Shown here in pieces: positions 8,503 to 16,939 of a stretch of DNA of 64,000 nucleotides (positions are counted from its first letter, which is position 1; each line of letters opens with the position of its first letter). The DNA lies in assembly GCF_900113135.1 (NCBI RefSeq), contig NZ_FOOH01000022.1:1-64000 (forward strand). The letters run 5' to 3'. The DNA comes from Salegentibacter agarivorans. GTDB taxonomy: Bacteria; Bacteroidota; Bacteroidia; Flavobacteriales; Flavobacteriaceae. Position numbers and translations under genes: made by a program. The notes below the pieces were generated by a model. The model saw only the letters and a program-made list of their open reading frames with translations. It had not been told where the DNA came from and ran no database searches.

Positions 8503-8919
8503 ATGAAAATTTACAAAAAATATTCTTTACATAATCTTATAATGCCGGTTTCTATCAATGGAATCTCTGCGGGCTTTCCTTCCCCGGCGGATGATCATTT
8601 AGAGGATATTATAGATCTTAACCATCAACTGATCAAAAATAAAGAAGCTACTTTCTTTGGCAGAGCTGAAGGTGATAGTATGATAGGTGCCGGGATTGGT
8701 AACGGCGACCTGTTGGTCATCGATAAAAGTCTAAGACCAAAAAATGAAAATATCGCGGTGTGCTTTTTAGATGGAGAGTTTACTGTAAAGCGTATTAAAA
8801 TTGAAAAGGATATGATCTGGCTTGTAGCTGAAAATGAAAAATATAAACCAATTAAAGTCACTAGCGAAAATGATTTTGTGATCTGGGGTATCGTTACTCA
8901 CTGCATAAAAGACCTGTAA
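8503..8919 (+). CDS. umuD: UmuD-like S24 self-cleaving protein
   Basis: Processing subunit of the error-prone polymerase V. From the ATG at 8503 the product is 138 aa, the usual UmuD length; the frame is open from 8446, but that adds an unlikely leader overlapping the SRAP upstream region. An Ala-Gly cleavage site is visible in [12 protein letters not shown]. The catalytic Ser is in [10 protein letters not shown] and the Lys in GEFTVKRI, the S24/LexA dyad. It is one base from umuC, so the two are surely cotranscribed. RecA-stimulated autocleavage would give UmuD'. Confidence 0.93.
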   Translation: MKIYKKYSLHNLIMPVSINGISAGFPSPADDHLEDIIDLNHQLIKNKEATFFGRAEGDSMIGAGIGNGDLLVIDKSLRPKNENIAVCFLDGEFTVKRIKIEKDMIWLVAENEKYKPIKVTSENDFVIWGIVTHCIKDL

Positions 8920-8920
8920 T

Positions 8921-10180
8921 ATGTTTGCCCTGGTAGATTGCAATAATTTCTATGCGAGTTGTGAACGGGTATTTGATCCTTCTCTTCGAAATAAACCGGT
9001 GGTAGTACTTAGCAATAACGATGGTTGTGTTATTGCGCGAAGTAATGAAGCTAAAGCAATGGGCATTCCCATGGGTGCCCCTGCTTTTCAATTTGAAAAG
9101 GATTTTGAAGCTAAAGGAATTTCGGTCTTCTCCAGTAATTATTCGCTTTACGGAGATATGAGCGGCCGCGTAATGAATATCCTTTCCCAATTCACCCCGG
9201 ATATTGAAATCTACTCCATAGATGAATCTTTTCTTAAGTTTATCGGCTTTGAATTATACGACCTGGAGCGGATTGGAAAAGAGATGGTGGAAAGTGTGTT
9301 CAGGCAAACCGGTATTCCTATTAGTGTGGGCCTGGCTCCTACCAAAGCCCTGGCAAAAATTGCCAATAAGATCGCCAAAAAATTCGCTGATCGTACCGGG
9401 AGTGTTTACGCCATCGATTCTGAAGAAAAGAAAGAAAAGGCATTACGCTGGACCAAAATTGGCGATGTATGGGGGATTGGCAGACAGCACGAAAAACGAT
9501 TACTTGGTATTAACGTAAAAAATGCCTGGGATTTTATTCAGTTACCCAATGAATTTACCCTGAAAAAAATGAGTGTAGTGGGTTTAAGATTAAAACGGGA
9601 TCTCTCAGGAGAAAGTACGCTGGATTTTGAGGAAGTGAAGAATAAAAAGAACATCGCGGTTACCCGAAGCTTTGAGAAAATGTACAGTGAATTCGACGAT
9701 CTTCGGGAACGGGTAGCTACTTATGCAGCAAAAGCCGCAACAAAACTCCGCAAACAGGATTCAAATTGCACGCTACTCTATGTATTTCTGATTACTAATC
9801 CTTTTAGAACCGACCTTAAGCAGTATCGCGCCAATATGGTGGTGAAACTTTCCACTCCAACCAATTCCACTATGGTATTAACAAAAGCTGCTTTATATGG
9901 GCTTAAAAAGATTTTCAAACCCGGTTATCAATATAAAAAAGCCGGAGTAATTATTATGGGAATTACGCCAGCTTCTGAGCGGCAGCTTTCCTTGTTTGCT
10001 GAGAAGGATCCCAGGCATCAGATGCTTATGAAAACCATAGACCGCCTAAACCAAACAGAAAACGGAAAAGTGAAATTTGCAGGTATGGATCTTGGTCGTA
10101 CCTGGAAGATGAAACAGGAACGTCTTTCAAACCGTTACACCAGCAGAATTGATGAGATTATTCGGGTAAGGTGTAAATAA
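8921..10180 (+). CDS. umuC: UmuC-like Y-family DNA polymerase
   Basis: 419-aa translesion polymerase subunit. The N-terminal [17 protein letters not shown] carries the first catalytic Asp and the [10 protein letters not shown] signature; [10 protein letters not shown] (about residues 99-108) has the second acidic pair (DE). The thumb region with helix-hairpin-helix, [15 protein letters not shown] (about 188), and the little-finger domain follow. A C-terminal DUF4113-like segment ([15 protein letters not shown]...GKVKFAG...[12 protein letters not shown]) is typical of UmuC rather than DinB. Paired with UmuD just upstream. Confidence 0.95.
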   Translation: MFALVDCNNFYASCERVFDPSLRNKPVVVLSNNDGCVIARSNEAKAMGIPMGAPAFQFEKDFEAKGISVFSSNYSLYGDMSGRVMNILSQFTPDIEIYSIDESFLKFIGFELYDLERIGKEMVESVFRQTGIPISVGLAPTKALAKIANKIAKKFADRTGSVYAIDSEEKKEKALRWTKIGDVWGIGRQHEKRLLGINVKNAWDFIQLPNEFTLKKMSVVGLRLKRDLSGESTLDFEEVKNKKNIAVTRSFEKMYSEFDDLRERVATYAAKAATKLRKQDSNCTLLYVFLITNPFRTDLKQYRANMVVKLSTPTNSTMVLTKAALYGLKKIFKPGYQYKKAGVIIMGITPASERQLSLFAEKDPRHQMLMKTIDRLNQTENGKVKFAGMDLGRTWKMKQERLSNRYTSRIDEIIRVRCK

Positions 10181-10383
10181 AATGGGAAATTTCCATTCTA
10201 AAAATTTATCTAGCATTTTTATATACCCCAAGCTTCTAAATAGTCAAATATCATAATCTTAGGAGATTAACAACTTTTTCCCTACAATTTAAATTGCACG
10301 TTTTTCCTTGTAGCGAAGTATAAGCACGCTTTTAAAAGTGGGATACAAAATTGCCTCTTATTTAAAAATCACAGCTTCATTAC

Positions 10384-11295
10384 TTATGAATTTCGGATGA
10401 TCTTCTGATAATGCTTGGGTGTAACCTTGGTTTTTTCTTTAAAGCTTTTTGAAAAATGCGGATATGATCCAAACCCCATCTTATCAGAAATTTTGGCTAG
10501 ATCTAGATCTGTGGTTTCAATAAGAAATTTACACCGTTTAATTCTTTCCCTGGCGTGGTATTGAAACGGAGTGCAGCCAAAAATCTCTTTAAAAACGGTT
10601 TTAATCTTATGCTCATTAGTGTTAAATAGCTCCGCAAGTTGATCCAAAGGTTTTAAAGTTTCTTCTAGGTGATGCATAATATAAATATGGATTTCATGAA
10701 ATAGTTTCTGGTCCCATTTCGAATAGGTCTTAATTCCAGAATCCTTAGGTAGCTCAGAAAAAAAATCCTTTGAAGTATCCAGGTGATAAGAGGTGACAGT
10801 AAACTTCCCCTTACCCCTTCCCTTTAACCTGGAGACCACTGATGGTAAACTGATTTTTAAATATTCATCAAATTGATATTCGAGGTTTAGATTAAAAGAT
10901 TGAGCGTTATTATCTAAAAAATCCACTATTTTTTCCTGCCATTGCCCTTGGAATTTTCCTATCAATAATTCCTGAAATGCTTTACCTATTATTTTCGAGG
11001 ATTCAACTTCCTCATTATCGGGATGCCTATAACTATAATCGAGAACTTCCAGGTTTTCATCCAATATAAACACCGCTGATCGCACCATTACGATCTCATT
11101 TCGAAGGTTAAGCCAAAGAAATTGGTCTCTTTTATTATTGAGTTCCTCCCCGGTCTGGTTAAAATAAGCTACCAGGCCTTCCAGATTATCCTGGTACCTG
11201 GTTCGTTTTATCTTGTAAGAAAAATTTCCTTTAGCCCATTCCGTGAGCATACGGTAGATCCCCCGTAAATTAGCTTGATTAAATTCACGTTCCAT
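10384..11295 (-). CDS. AraC-family transcriptional regulator
   Basis: 303 aa. The C-terminal ~100 residues form the AraC double helix-turn-helix (LDQLAELFNTNEHKIKTVFKE and LAKISDKMGFGSYPHFSKSFKE, then TPKHYQK). The N-terminal two-thirds resemble a PAS-like sensor domain (AVFILDENLEVLDYS). No membrane segment, so it is cytoplasmic. The small STAS-like gene at 11316-11690 lies 20 bp upstream on the same strand, so the two are probably one transcript. The ligand and targets cannot be told from sequence. Confidence 0.88.
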   Translation of the reverse strand: MEREFNQANLRGIYRMLTEWAKGNFSYKIKRTRYQDNLEGLVAYFNQTGEELNNKRDQFLWLNLRNEIVMVRSAVFILDENLEVLDYSYRHPDNEEVESSKIIGKAFQELLIGKFQGQWQEKIVDFLDNNAQSFNLNLEYQFDEYLKISLPSVVSRLKGRGKGKFTVTSYHLDTSKDFFSELPKDSGIKTYSKWDQKLFHEIHIYIMHHLEETLKPLDQLAELFNTNEHKIKTVFKEIFGCTPFQYHARERIKRCKFLIETTDLDLAKISDKMGFGSYPHFSKSFKEKTKVTPKHYQKIIRNS

Positions 11296-11315
11296 TTTAA
11301 AAATAAATTTAGTTA

Positions 11316-11690
11316 TTACTTCATATCGATGTAGGGTTTTAAAAAATTTATAGCCTGGCTTTTTTTTGTGAAAAATTCTGTGGGAACCTTATGGGACAGG
11401 GTTTTTAGGTAGAATTCCGTGAGGCGGCCTGCGACCGGCGATGTTGTATAGAAGGCAAGCGCTTTTATTAAAAGGGTGCCTTCTTGTACCATATAATGAC
11501 GGGCGTCTAAGCTGGAGTCGGTCACCCCGGAAAGATCACAGCACACAGGGTATTCAAGGTTTTGTTGAAACTCCAGGCGATCCCTTACCACCTGCTTTGC
11601 AACCTTCAGGCTTATTACCAGTTCGGGCTTATAAACTACAAAGAGTATATTATCGCGGCTCCAATATTGTCCATACCTTCCTTCAAACAT
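11316..11690 (-). CDS. Small STAS/SpoIIAA-like protein
   Basis: 124 aa, soluble. The pattern of a short beta-strand (NILFVVYKPEL), a helix, a strand ending in YPVCCDLSGVT, a helix and a strand AFYTTSPVAGRL fits a STAS-like fold of the kind annotated as DUF7793 in Flavobacteriia; this is a resemblance, not a firm match. It is cotranscribed with the AraC regulator and may serve as its partner or sensor. The start at 11690 (MFEGRYGQYW) is preceded by an AT-rich promoter region. Confidence 0.6.
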   Translation of the reverse strand: MFEGRYGQYWSRDNILFVVYKPELVISLKVAKQVVRDRLEFQQNLEYPVCCDLSGVTDSSLDARHYMVQEGTLLIKALAFYTTSPVAGRLTEFYLKTLSHKVPTEFFTKKSQAINFLKPYIDMK

Positions 11691-11974
11691 GGGGGTTTAC
11701 TTTAGTTAAGGAATGGTTTTTTAAGGAAGAAAGTGCCTGGTCCACCAGGCTAAACATATACCAAATATAAACTATAAATAAAAAAAACTTATATATTCTG
11801 AAGGTAAAATTGTGAATTTAATGAATTATCAGTAATTTTTAGGGTGTAACAAACATATTTAATCTCATTTGGATTAATTTAATACCAGATGAGGATTACC
11901 CAGTAAAACCATCCTTAAACAAACCAGACTTGATAGCCCAGCAACGTTTTTATTTACTTTCATTTACCAACAGT

Positions 11975-12808
11975 ATGTTTGAAAAGGCCATGTCGACATT
12001 TAGCGAAAAAGTCGAAAGCTTAATTCAGTCCGAGAAACCGGACCTGAAGAAAGCTGAAGATGGGATAAGTTTATGTATTGAAACATTATCAAAACTGCAA
12101 AAGAAGGTGGAGCAGGAAGATTTCGAGGATGCTCAGGAGGAGATCGATTTTTTCAAGAACATCAAACCTTTCCCGATGAGTTATCTCATTTATTTCTCTG
12201 AAGTCCGCACCTGCGAACTGATGCTGCCTAAAGCCGGAAATTCCAATAAGGTGCGGTTTCTAAAAAAAGAGATGAAAAAGATCAATAAGTTCTTTACCGT
12301 CAATAGCAGTTTTGTAAGCTATATGGAACAAGGCCGTACTTACCTGGATCATCAGTTCTTCAGCCGAAATGCAAGGCCTGATTTCTCCTTTTCCCCATCC
12401 ATTAATTATTACATAAACCCAGAATTCTCCACCAGTCACGATATGTTATGGGCTAAGGTGCAAGCCCTTTACCGTTATATACACTACATCCGTGAAAAAT
12501 CAGAACGCATTGAACCCGGAAGCAGTGGAAGTTACCGGGAACGACAACCCAATGTTCTGGTTTGGTCAGGCGCTAAAATTTCATTGGTTGAAATGATTTA
12601 CTCCCTTTACCATGCAGGAGACATCAACCATGGAACAGTCGATCTTAAAACCCTTTTTTCAGTTTTTGAGGATATCTTCAATATTAAATTTGATAATTAT
12701 TACAAGAATTACGGCGAAATGAAAGCCCGGAAAGATCCCAGGGCAAAATATCTTTACAAGATCGCAAGCATCCTGGAAACCAAAATGCGAGAAGATGATG
12801 AAAAGTAA
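11975..12808 (+). CDS. RteC-domain protein
   Basis: RteC proteins control excision and mobilisation of Bacteroidota conjugative transposons. The frame is open from a TTG at 11930, but ATGs at 11975 and 11990 are better starts; I use 11975 (277 aa). Family features are the FKNIKPFPMSYLIYFSEVRTCEL block (given here only as its pattern: a proline-rich turn followed by YFSEVR), the SYMEQGRTYLD helix, and the C-terminal WSGAKISLVEMIYSLYHAG with a following short helical region. It heads a module with an excisionase-like HTH, a Rep-like protein and a DnaC-like ATPase. An inverted repeat right after the stop is a likely terminator or regulatory site. Confidence 0.85.
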   Translation: MFEKAMSTFSEKVESLIQSEKPDLKKAEDGISLCIETLSKLQKKVEQEDFEDAQEEIDFFKNIKPFPMSYLIYFSEVRTCELMLPKAGNSNKVRFLKKEMKKINKFFTVNSSFVSYMEQGRTYLDHQFFSRNARPDFSFSPSINYYINPEFSTSHDMLWAKVQALYRYIHYIREKSERIEPGSSGSYRERQPNVLVWSGAKISLVEMIYSLYHAGDINHGTVDLKTLFSVFEDIFNIKFDNYYKNYGEMKARKDPRAKYLYKIASILETKMREDDEK

Positions 12809-12809
12809 T

Positions 12810-12836
12810 TTTTCGTAGTAAATCGTACTACGAAAA
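12810..12836. repeat. Perfect 11-bp inverted repeat after the RteC gene
   Basis: TTTTCGTAGTA (12810-12820), 5-base loop, TACTACGAAAA (12826-12836). It starts 1 bp after the RteC stop codon. It could terminate transcription, but no clear U-tract follows. The same half-site CGTACTACGAAA recurs at 12938-12952, so a protein-binding site is also possible. Confidence 0.6.
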
Positions 12837-12937
12837 TTCAATTCTTCATTAATTTTATCAAGAAATCCATCTCCCCTCCCACCCGTTAACCATCAAACTT
12901 CACCATTTCCCATCATAATTTATTAAGTGTTAAACTT

Positions 12938-12952
12938 TTTCGTACTACGAAA
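12938..12952. promoter_or_regulatory. Palindrome TTTCGTA-C-TACGAAA, candidate operator
   Basis: Perfect 7-bp arms around a single central base, sharing its sequence with the inverted repeat at 12810-12836. It lies 108 bp upstream of the excisionase-like gene. The repeated motif flanking this intergenic region suggests a common binding protein, perhaps RteC or the HTH protein itself. Confidence 0.45.
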
Positions 12953-13060
12953 GATATAGGGAAAGAAAAAGCAGAAAGCAAGTCAAATTTGTAGAACAAT
13001 TGTCAAACAAGGTCAGGGACTCTCAAATGAAATGTCTCTACCCCTAAAATTTGTTCTATT

Positions 13061-13342
13061 ATGCCAACATCAATTATTACCACCGATGATCTTCGGGAAT
13101 TCAAAATGGAATTGCTCGATGATATTAAACAACTTCTTACCAGCCAGGATTCCGGAACTCTTAAAAGGTACCTGAAATCTTCGGAAGTTATGGACTTGCT
13201 ACAAATAAGTCCGGGAACACTCCAGAATCTACGGGTAAATGGCACTCTTCCCTATTCCAAGGTAGGTGGCATCATTTACTATGATGCGCAGGAAATTCAG
13301 AAGGTTATGGAAGAGAACCGGATACATCATTTAAACTTTTAA
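13061..13342 (+). CDS. Excisionase-like helix-turn-helix protein
   Basis: 93 aa. The C-terminal half (about residues 38-88) is an HTH_17/MerR-like winged helix: YLKSSEVMDLLQISPGTLQN, then LPYSKVGGIIYYDAQEIQ. Such proteins direct excision or regulate transfer genes in Bacteroidota integrative elements. The N-terminal ~35 residues form a charged helix (DLREFKMELLDDIKQLL). It lies 3 bp upstream of the Rep-like gene. No integrase is present nearby, so the partner recombinase would have to lie elsewhere. Confidence 0.85.
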   Translation: MPTSIITTDDLREFKMELLDDIKQLLTSQDSGTLKRYLKSSEVMDLLQISPGTLQNLRVNGTLPYSKVGGIIYYDAQEIQKVMEENRIHHLNF

Positions 13343-13345
13343 GAA

Positions 13346-14098
13346 ATGAACTATATCAAGCAATTAAATGCGGCCTTTGAGAAGTTCTACTTTGATGACC
13401 GGTTAAATCCAACCCACATTAGCTTATACATGGCTTTATTTCAGGAATGGAATAGCAGCAGGTTTGCCGATGAATTTTTTGTGAACCGCAGGGATCTGAT
13501 GAAGGTAGCTAAGATCGGTTCCAAATCTACCTACCACAGGTGTGTTACCGATCTTAATGCCTGGTCTTACCTTAGCTATTATCCCTCTAACAATCCTTAC
13601 AAAGGCAGTAAGATCAAGATGTTCATTCTCGGGACAGGTGATGAATCGCAACCGAACCAGTATGATCCCAAATTGGAACAACTGGCAGATCAGTACCATC
13701 CCATACGGGAACCTGTCATGAACCGTCACCGATCGGTCAGTGAACAGGTAATGGACTCGCAGCGTCCCGTGAGTGGACAAGCATTGGTATCTACTATAAA
13801 CAATACCAAACTAATAAAACATAATAAACAACCAAACAGCCTGGAGGTGGTTTTGAATTTTTTTAAGGATAAGGATCTTGATCCGGATTACGCAAAAACA
13901 TTCTTCGAATATTATCAGGATCGGGATTGGCTTACCAGCGATGGCCTGGAGGTCAGGGATTGGCGATCCCTTGCTTTGTACTGGGCTGAAAAAAAATCGC
14001 TGGCGAGACAAAAAAAGAAATTAAATCAAAAGGAGGGGTCCCAGTTTCGGGACAACTTGCGAACCACTAAAAATAAGGATTATGGACAACCCCTCTAA
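13346..14098 (+). CDS. Rep-like protein of a mobile element (winged-helix, DnaD/O-like layout)
   Basis: 250 aa. The N-terminal ~100 residues look like a winged-helix replication or plasmid-control domain (HISLYMALFQEWN, RRDLMKVAKIGSKSTYHRCVTDL). A variable linker follows, then a C-terminal domain (VLNFFKDKDLDPDYAKTFFEYYQDRDW...WRSLALYWAEKK) of the kind found in primosomal helicase-loading proteins. It overlaps the start of the DnaC-like gene by 17 bp, a classic replication initiator plus loader arrangement. A paralogue lies at 34352-35032, with the same ends (NK(D/N)YG(Q/E)PL). Exact function is inferred. Confidence 0.65.
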   Translation: MNYIKQLNAAFEKFYFDDRLNPTHISLYMALFQEWNSSRFADEFFVNRRDLMKVAKIGSKSTYHRCVTDLNAWSYLSYYPSNNPYKGSKIKMFILGTGDESQPNQYDPKLEQLADQYHPIREPVMNRHRSVSEQVMDSQRPVSGQALVSTINNTKLIKHNKQPNSLEVVLNFFKDKDLDPDYAKTFFEYYQDRDWLTSDGLEVRDWRSLALYWAEKKSLARQKKKLNQKEGSQFRDNLRTTKNKDYGQPL

Positions 14099-14744
14099 AA
14101 TAACCGAAGGTGGTGTGGAATATTCTCTGGGTAAGTTCGATGGGAAATGTGTACAATATGATTTTCCTAAGATTTTAGTGTATCTCAACGCCAAAGGAAA
14201 ACTCCTTTTTGGAAATAAATTTAAAATTTACAAGGAAGATAAAGCGGTCCTGCTAAAACTGTGTTCCTACTTTATCCGTGATAAGGAAAATTGTAAAAAG
14301 CACGGAATTGATATCGATAAGGGGATTTTACTATCAGGCCCTGTAGGATGCGGAAAAACTAGCTTAATGAAATTACTGCGGCATTTAGTACCTAACCAGC
14401 GACACTATGAAATGATACCCAGCCGGAACGTGACTTTTAGTTTTAATCATCTTGGATATAAAACCATCGAAGACTATGGTAGCACTAAATTCTTTTGTTT
14501 TGATGACCTGGGCGTTGAACCACCCGGCAGGTTTTATGGCAAGGATTTAAATGTTATGGGCGAGGTACTGCTATCGAGGTATGAACTTTATCTGGAAACC
14601 AATAAAAAGCTCAAAACACATGCCACCACAAATTTAAACGCTGAAGAACTGGAAGTACGTTACGGAAACCGGGTGCGGAGCAGGATGCGGGAATTGTTTA
14701 ATTTAATCGCGTTCAGTGAACGATCAATGGATAAAAGGAAGTGA
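14082..14744 (+). CDS. DnaC-like AAA+ ATPase (helicase-loader type)
   Basis: 220 aa. Walker A is GPVGCGKTS (about residues 87-95), Walker B FFCFDDLGVEP (about 141), and an arginine-rich RYGNRVRSRMRELF (about 190) near the C-terminus supplies the arginine finger or DNA contact. By family it should load a replicative helicase or assist the Rep-like protein upstream, with which it overlaps by 17 bp. Immediately after its stop the sequence passes into a truncated minus-strand gene, so the right border of this mobile module is close to 14745-14760. Confidence 0.8.
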   Translation: MDNPSKITEGGVEYSLGKFDGKCVQYDFPKILVYLNAKGKLLFGNKFKIYKEDKAVLLKLCSYFIRDKENCKKHGIDIDKGILLSGPVGCGKTSLMKLLRHLVPNQRHYEMIPSRNVTFSFNHLGYKTIEDYGSTKFFCFDDLGVEPPGRFYGKDLNVMGEVLLSRYELYLETNKKLKTHATTNLNAEELEVRYGNRVRSRMRELFNLIAFSERSMDKRK

Positions 14745-14947
14745 TAACCCCGGGGGCCCATAATACTAGCAGTCAAAAAACCCAATTGTTTCTTATTTTC
14801 ATTATCGTGGTTTTCTAAAATTTTTATTTGATCAAAATACCTTTTGTTATATCGATTCCAGAAAAATTCAATAACAGGTTTCCATTCGTCCTCATTAAAA
14901 ATTTTTGTTGAAAGTGTAGAAACCTGTTCTGATTTTAATTTATCCAT
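14660..14947 (-). pseudogene. Small gene cut off by the neighbouring module
   Basis: The frame starts at 14947 (MDKLKSEQVSTLS) and has a plausible helical, charged protein for about 62 residues (EWKPVIEFFWNRYNKRYFDQ). At about 14755 it then runs into the antisense of the DnaC-like gene and stops at 14660. The natural 3' end therefore seems replaced. It is the third gene of a minus-strand operon (15623, 15084, 14947) with 11 bp to the gene before it. I do not recognise the family. A short intact gene that happens to lack a stop of its own is less likely. Confidence 0.5.
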
Positions 14948-14958
14948 TAAAATTCCCT

Positions 14959-15084
14959 TTATTTTTTTCCATTTTTGGTTTTTGGATCTGTGGGAACTTC
15001 TCCTTTTTCAATTCTATCGGTTGGAAATTTGGGAAGTACTGGTTTCTCTGGCTTTTTTGGTTCGTGCTTGTCTTTGTCGCTCAT
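14959..15084 (-). CDS. Small 41-aa Lys/Pro-rich protein
   Basis: Starts MSDKDKHEPKKPEKP and ends in NGKK. The start ATG overlaps the TGA of the membrane-protein gene (ATGA at 15081-15084), a sign of translational coupling. The product is highly basic and proline-rich, probably unstructured. Position between two genes in one operon supports it as real; no function can be assigned. Confidence 0.6.
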   Translation of the reverse strand: MSDKDKHEPKKPEKPVLPKFPTDRIEKGEVPTDPKTKNGKK

Positions 15085-15623
15085 AATTGAAGAGTTTTTA
15101 TTGTTAGTATAATTATATTCAAGCCTGAAGCTATTAATGTAAGAATTATGAATGTTCTACTTCTATATAAATCTATGCTTCTCTGATCATTAATTAAAAT
15201 ATGATTATCAGAAACTTTATTTAGTCTTTTAATGATTATGCTTTCAAAAGTCACCTTCTCATCTACTTGATTATTATAATTATCCAATTCATTTTGGAAA
15301 TTAGATATTTCTGATGGTTTTGCTAAGTTTCTATAGCTAAATCCTCTGAATAGATTATTGTATGATTTAATTAAAAAGAAGAGACTAATCAGAAATAATA
15401 GAGAGACTACAGGAAATCCAGAATAATCCAAAATTAGAATTTCGTTTATATCTCTTATTCCAACATTTTTTAAATAATAATAATTTAGACCAACTATTAA
15501 AGTTAAAATTGTAACGGGTAAGTTTATTGAATTATCTAATTGTATCCTTCTATTTAGTTCTCTGTCATAAAGACTTTTATAAAATGAATAGCTATCCATA
15601 TGTTTTTTGCTTGCTACCAACAT
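15081..15623 (-). CDS. Small multi-pass membrane protein (SLATT-like layout)
   Basis: 180 aa. Two hydrophobic segments (about residues 34-51, NLPVTILTLIVGLNYYYL, and 72-88, VVSLLFLISLFFLI), then a ~70-residue cytoplasmic loop with helices, then a third segment at the C-terminus (about 157-177, FIILTLIASGLNIIILTI). This N-terminal pair plus C-terminal segment resembles the SLATT/S-4TM class of putative pore-forming effectors in defence systems. I see no conserved signature, so this is a topology-based guess. It follows an XRE regulator and precedes two small genes. Confidence 0.7.
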   Translation of the reverse strand: MLVASKKHMDSYSFYKSLYDRELNRRIQLDNSINLPVTILTLIVGLNYYYLKNVGIRDINEILILDYSGFPVVSLLFLISLFFLIKSYNNLFRGFSYRNLAKPSEISNFQNELDNYNNQVDEKVTFESIIIKRLNKVSDNHILINDQRSIDLYRSRTFIILTLIASGLNIIILTIKTLQL

Positions 15624-15730
15624 GTTATATTCCCCACAATATACTTTTTAAATAAGAAATGCCATGGGATTAATCCACTTTCGCTAAATATAAAATAGCA
15701 GGAATATGTGGAAAACCGTAACCTGATAAA

Positions 15731-15958
15731 TTAAAGTGGTTTTTCTGGCCAAAAGTCCTTAGGAGAGCAATTGAAGATTTGTGCAATTTCGTTCAAGTGG
15801 TTTAGGTTATATTTTGCCCTTCTATTTTTTGATTCTACATGCGAAATGAAACTATCACTCAAGTTTAATTTTTGGGAAAGGGCTATTTGAGATAGGCCTT
15901 TCTCTTTGCGCATCTCTTTTACTTTTTCAATTATATAGATTTCAATTTTGCTTACCAC
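15731..15958 (-). CDS. XRE-family regulator
   Basis: 75 aa with a single Cro/C1-type HTH (residues about 12-66): VKEMRKEKGLSQIALSQKLNLS, then SFISHVESKNRR as the recognition helix region. The start appears to be GTG at 15958, since an in-frame stop lies two codons upstream. A perfect 10-bp inverted repeat lies 2 bp upstream (15961-15993), so autoregulation is likely. It is divergent from the sigma factor/dCas12f operon. Small size and arrangement resemble controller proteins of restriction or toxin operons. A decayed paralogue is at 6875-7000. Confidence 0.88.
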   Translation of the reverse strand: MVSKIEIYIIEKVKEMRKEKGLSQIALSQKLNLSDSFISHVESKNRRAKYNLNHLNEIAQIFNCSPKDFWPEKPL

Positions 15959-15960
15959 GG

Positions 15961-15993
15961 ATTATGTTCCAAGGCTACAATTAGGAACATAAT
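15961..15993. promoter_or_regulatory. Inverted repeat, probable XRE operator
   Basis: ATTATGTTCC (15961-15970), 13-base spacer, GGAACATAAT (15984-15993): perfect 10-bp arms directly upstream of the XRE start codon. The position fits autorepression. Confidence 0.65.
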
Positions 15994-16008
15994 AAAACTT
16001 TTAACAAA

Positions 16009-16047
16009 GGTACCTGTACCATTGGTTGAAAAATTTTATTATATTTG
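16009..16047 (+). promoter_or_regulatory. Candidate promoter of the sigma-dCas12f operon with a palindrome
   Basis: TATATTTG (16040-16047) fits the TAnnTTTG -7 box. A second palindrome, GGTAC-CT-GTACC (16009-16020), lies at the -35 side, where a repressor or activator would act. The start codon of the sigma gene is 107 bp downstream, leaving a long leader. The promoter region is shared with the divergent XRE gene. Confidence 0.4.
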
Positions 16048-16154
16048 AGTGTTATTAGAAGACTTGTAAGCATTTTATTCCATCATGTTGTAAAAGTTCT
16101 TTTTAATGACCTGAAAAAACCCTACGTAATATGAATTTATAAATCTAGCTTATT

Positions 16155-16937
16155 ATGTTGCAGCGTATTTTTGAATTATTACAACAAGGACATCCAGAGG
16201 CTTTGGAATTGATCTATGCCAGGTATAACCGAAGCCTCTTCTGGCTTGGCAAAAGAACAATTAAGGATGAATTTGTCATAGAAAACATCCTTCAGAATAC
16301 TTTCTTAAAACTATGGGAGAAAAAAGACCGGATAGAAGACCCGGAACATATTTACTTTTTCCTTCGTTATGTAATGAAAAGAGATTGTACCTATTATTAT
16401 TGCCGACCTCGGAAAAAGTTTCAACGGAACATAGAAAGGTTAGAATTTTATGAAGACTACCAGGAATATATGCATGGTTATGACCCGGAGGAAGAGGATA
16501 AGCATCTGTTGGAGCAGGAAGCGGACCAGAAAGCTTTCGACCAGATTCGAAATGTTCTCCCTTTGCTTAGCGGTAAAAGAAAGCTCCTGATTGAACTCTG
16601 TTTAAAATACGGTTTTCAGTATAAAGCCATCGCCGAAGCGATGGGAACCAGCATCACCAAAACCAGTATCGAAGTAAAATGCGCCATTGAAGATATTAAG
16701 AATATCATTAATAAAGGGAGGCCCCTTGAAGCTAAACCACAACCGATGATAGCGGTAAATATCCAGGGTACCATGACCCGGGAACAGGAAAAGGTGTTAC
16801 AGCTGCGTACAGAAAAGCAATATTCATTTGCTGCCATCGCTAAGGAACTGAACCTTTCTCAAAAGGAAGTACATCAGGAATTTATGGCTGCCTATAAATT
16901 ATTACAGCTCAAACACGAACAACAACAATCAGCTTAG
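16155..16937 (+). CDS. ECF-type sigma factor paired with a dead Cas12f, with an extra C-terminal HTH
   Basis: 260 aa, longer than usual for an ECF sigma factor (~180-200 aa; compare 184 aa at 30870). Region 2 spans about residues 14-75 (ARYNRSLFWLGKRTIKD, ILQNTFLKLWEKKDRI). Region 4 spans about 130-180 (LPLLSGKRKLLIELCLKYGFQ, KAIAEAMGTSITKTSIEVK). A second region-4-like HTH follows at about 207-252 (TREQEKVLQLRTEKQYSFAA, IAKELNLSQKEVHQEFMAAY). No anti-sigma gene is nearby. Its stop is 2 bp before the dCas12f start, so the two are cotranslated. Nuclease-dead Cas12f homologues paired with such sigma factors in Bacteroidota are known to direct RNA-guided transcription; assigning this pair to that class is inference from layout and domains. 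Confidence 0.85.
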   Translation: MLQRIFELLQQGHPEALELIYARYNRSLFWLGKRTIKDEFVIENILQNTFLKLWEKKDRIEDPEHIYFFLRYVMKRDCTYYYCRPRKKFQRNIERLEFYEDYQEYMHGYDPEEEDKHLLEQEADQKAFDQIRNVLPLLSGKRKLLIELCLKYGFQYKAIAEAMGTSITKTSIEVKCAIEDIKNIINKGRPLEAKPQPMIAVNIQGTMTREQEKVLQLRTEKQYSFAAIAKELNLSQKEVHQEFMAAYKLLQLKHEQQQSA

Positions 16938-16939
16938 TC

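Noticed and set aside
10181-10197. Short palindrome after umuC as terminator
   Set aside because: Only a 5-bp stem with no T-run; too weak to call.
11720-11750. Partial match of guide 5 near the STAS-like gene
   Set aside because: Only AGTGCCTG plus a few bases agree; too short and with mismatches in the likely seed.
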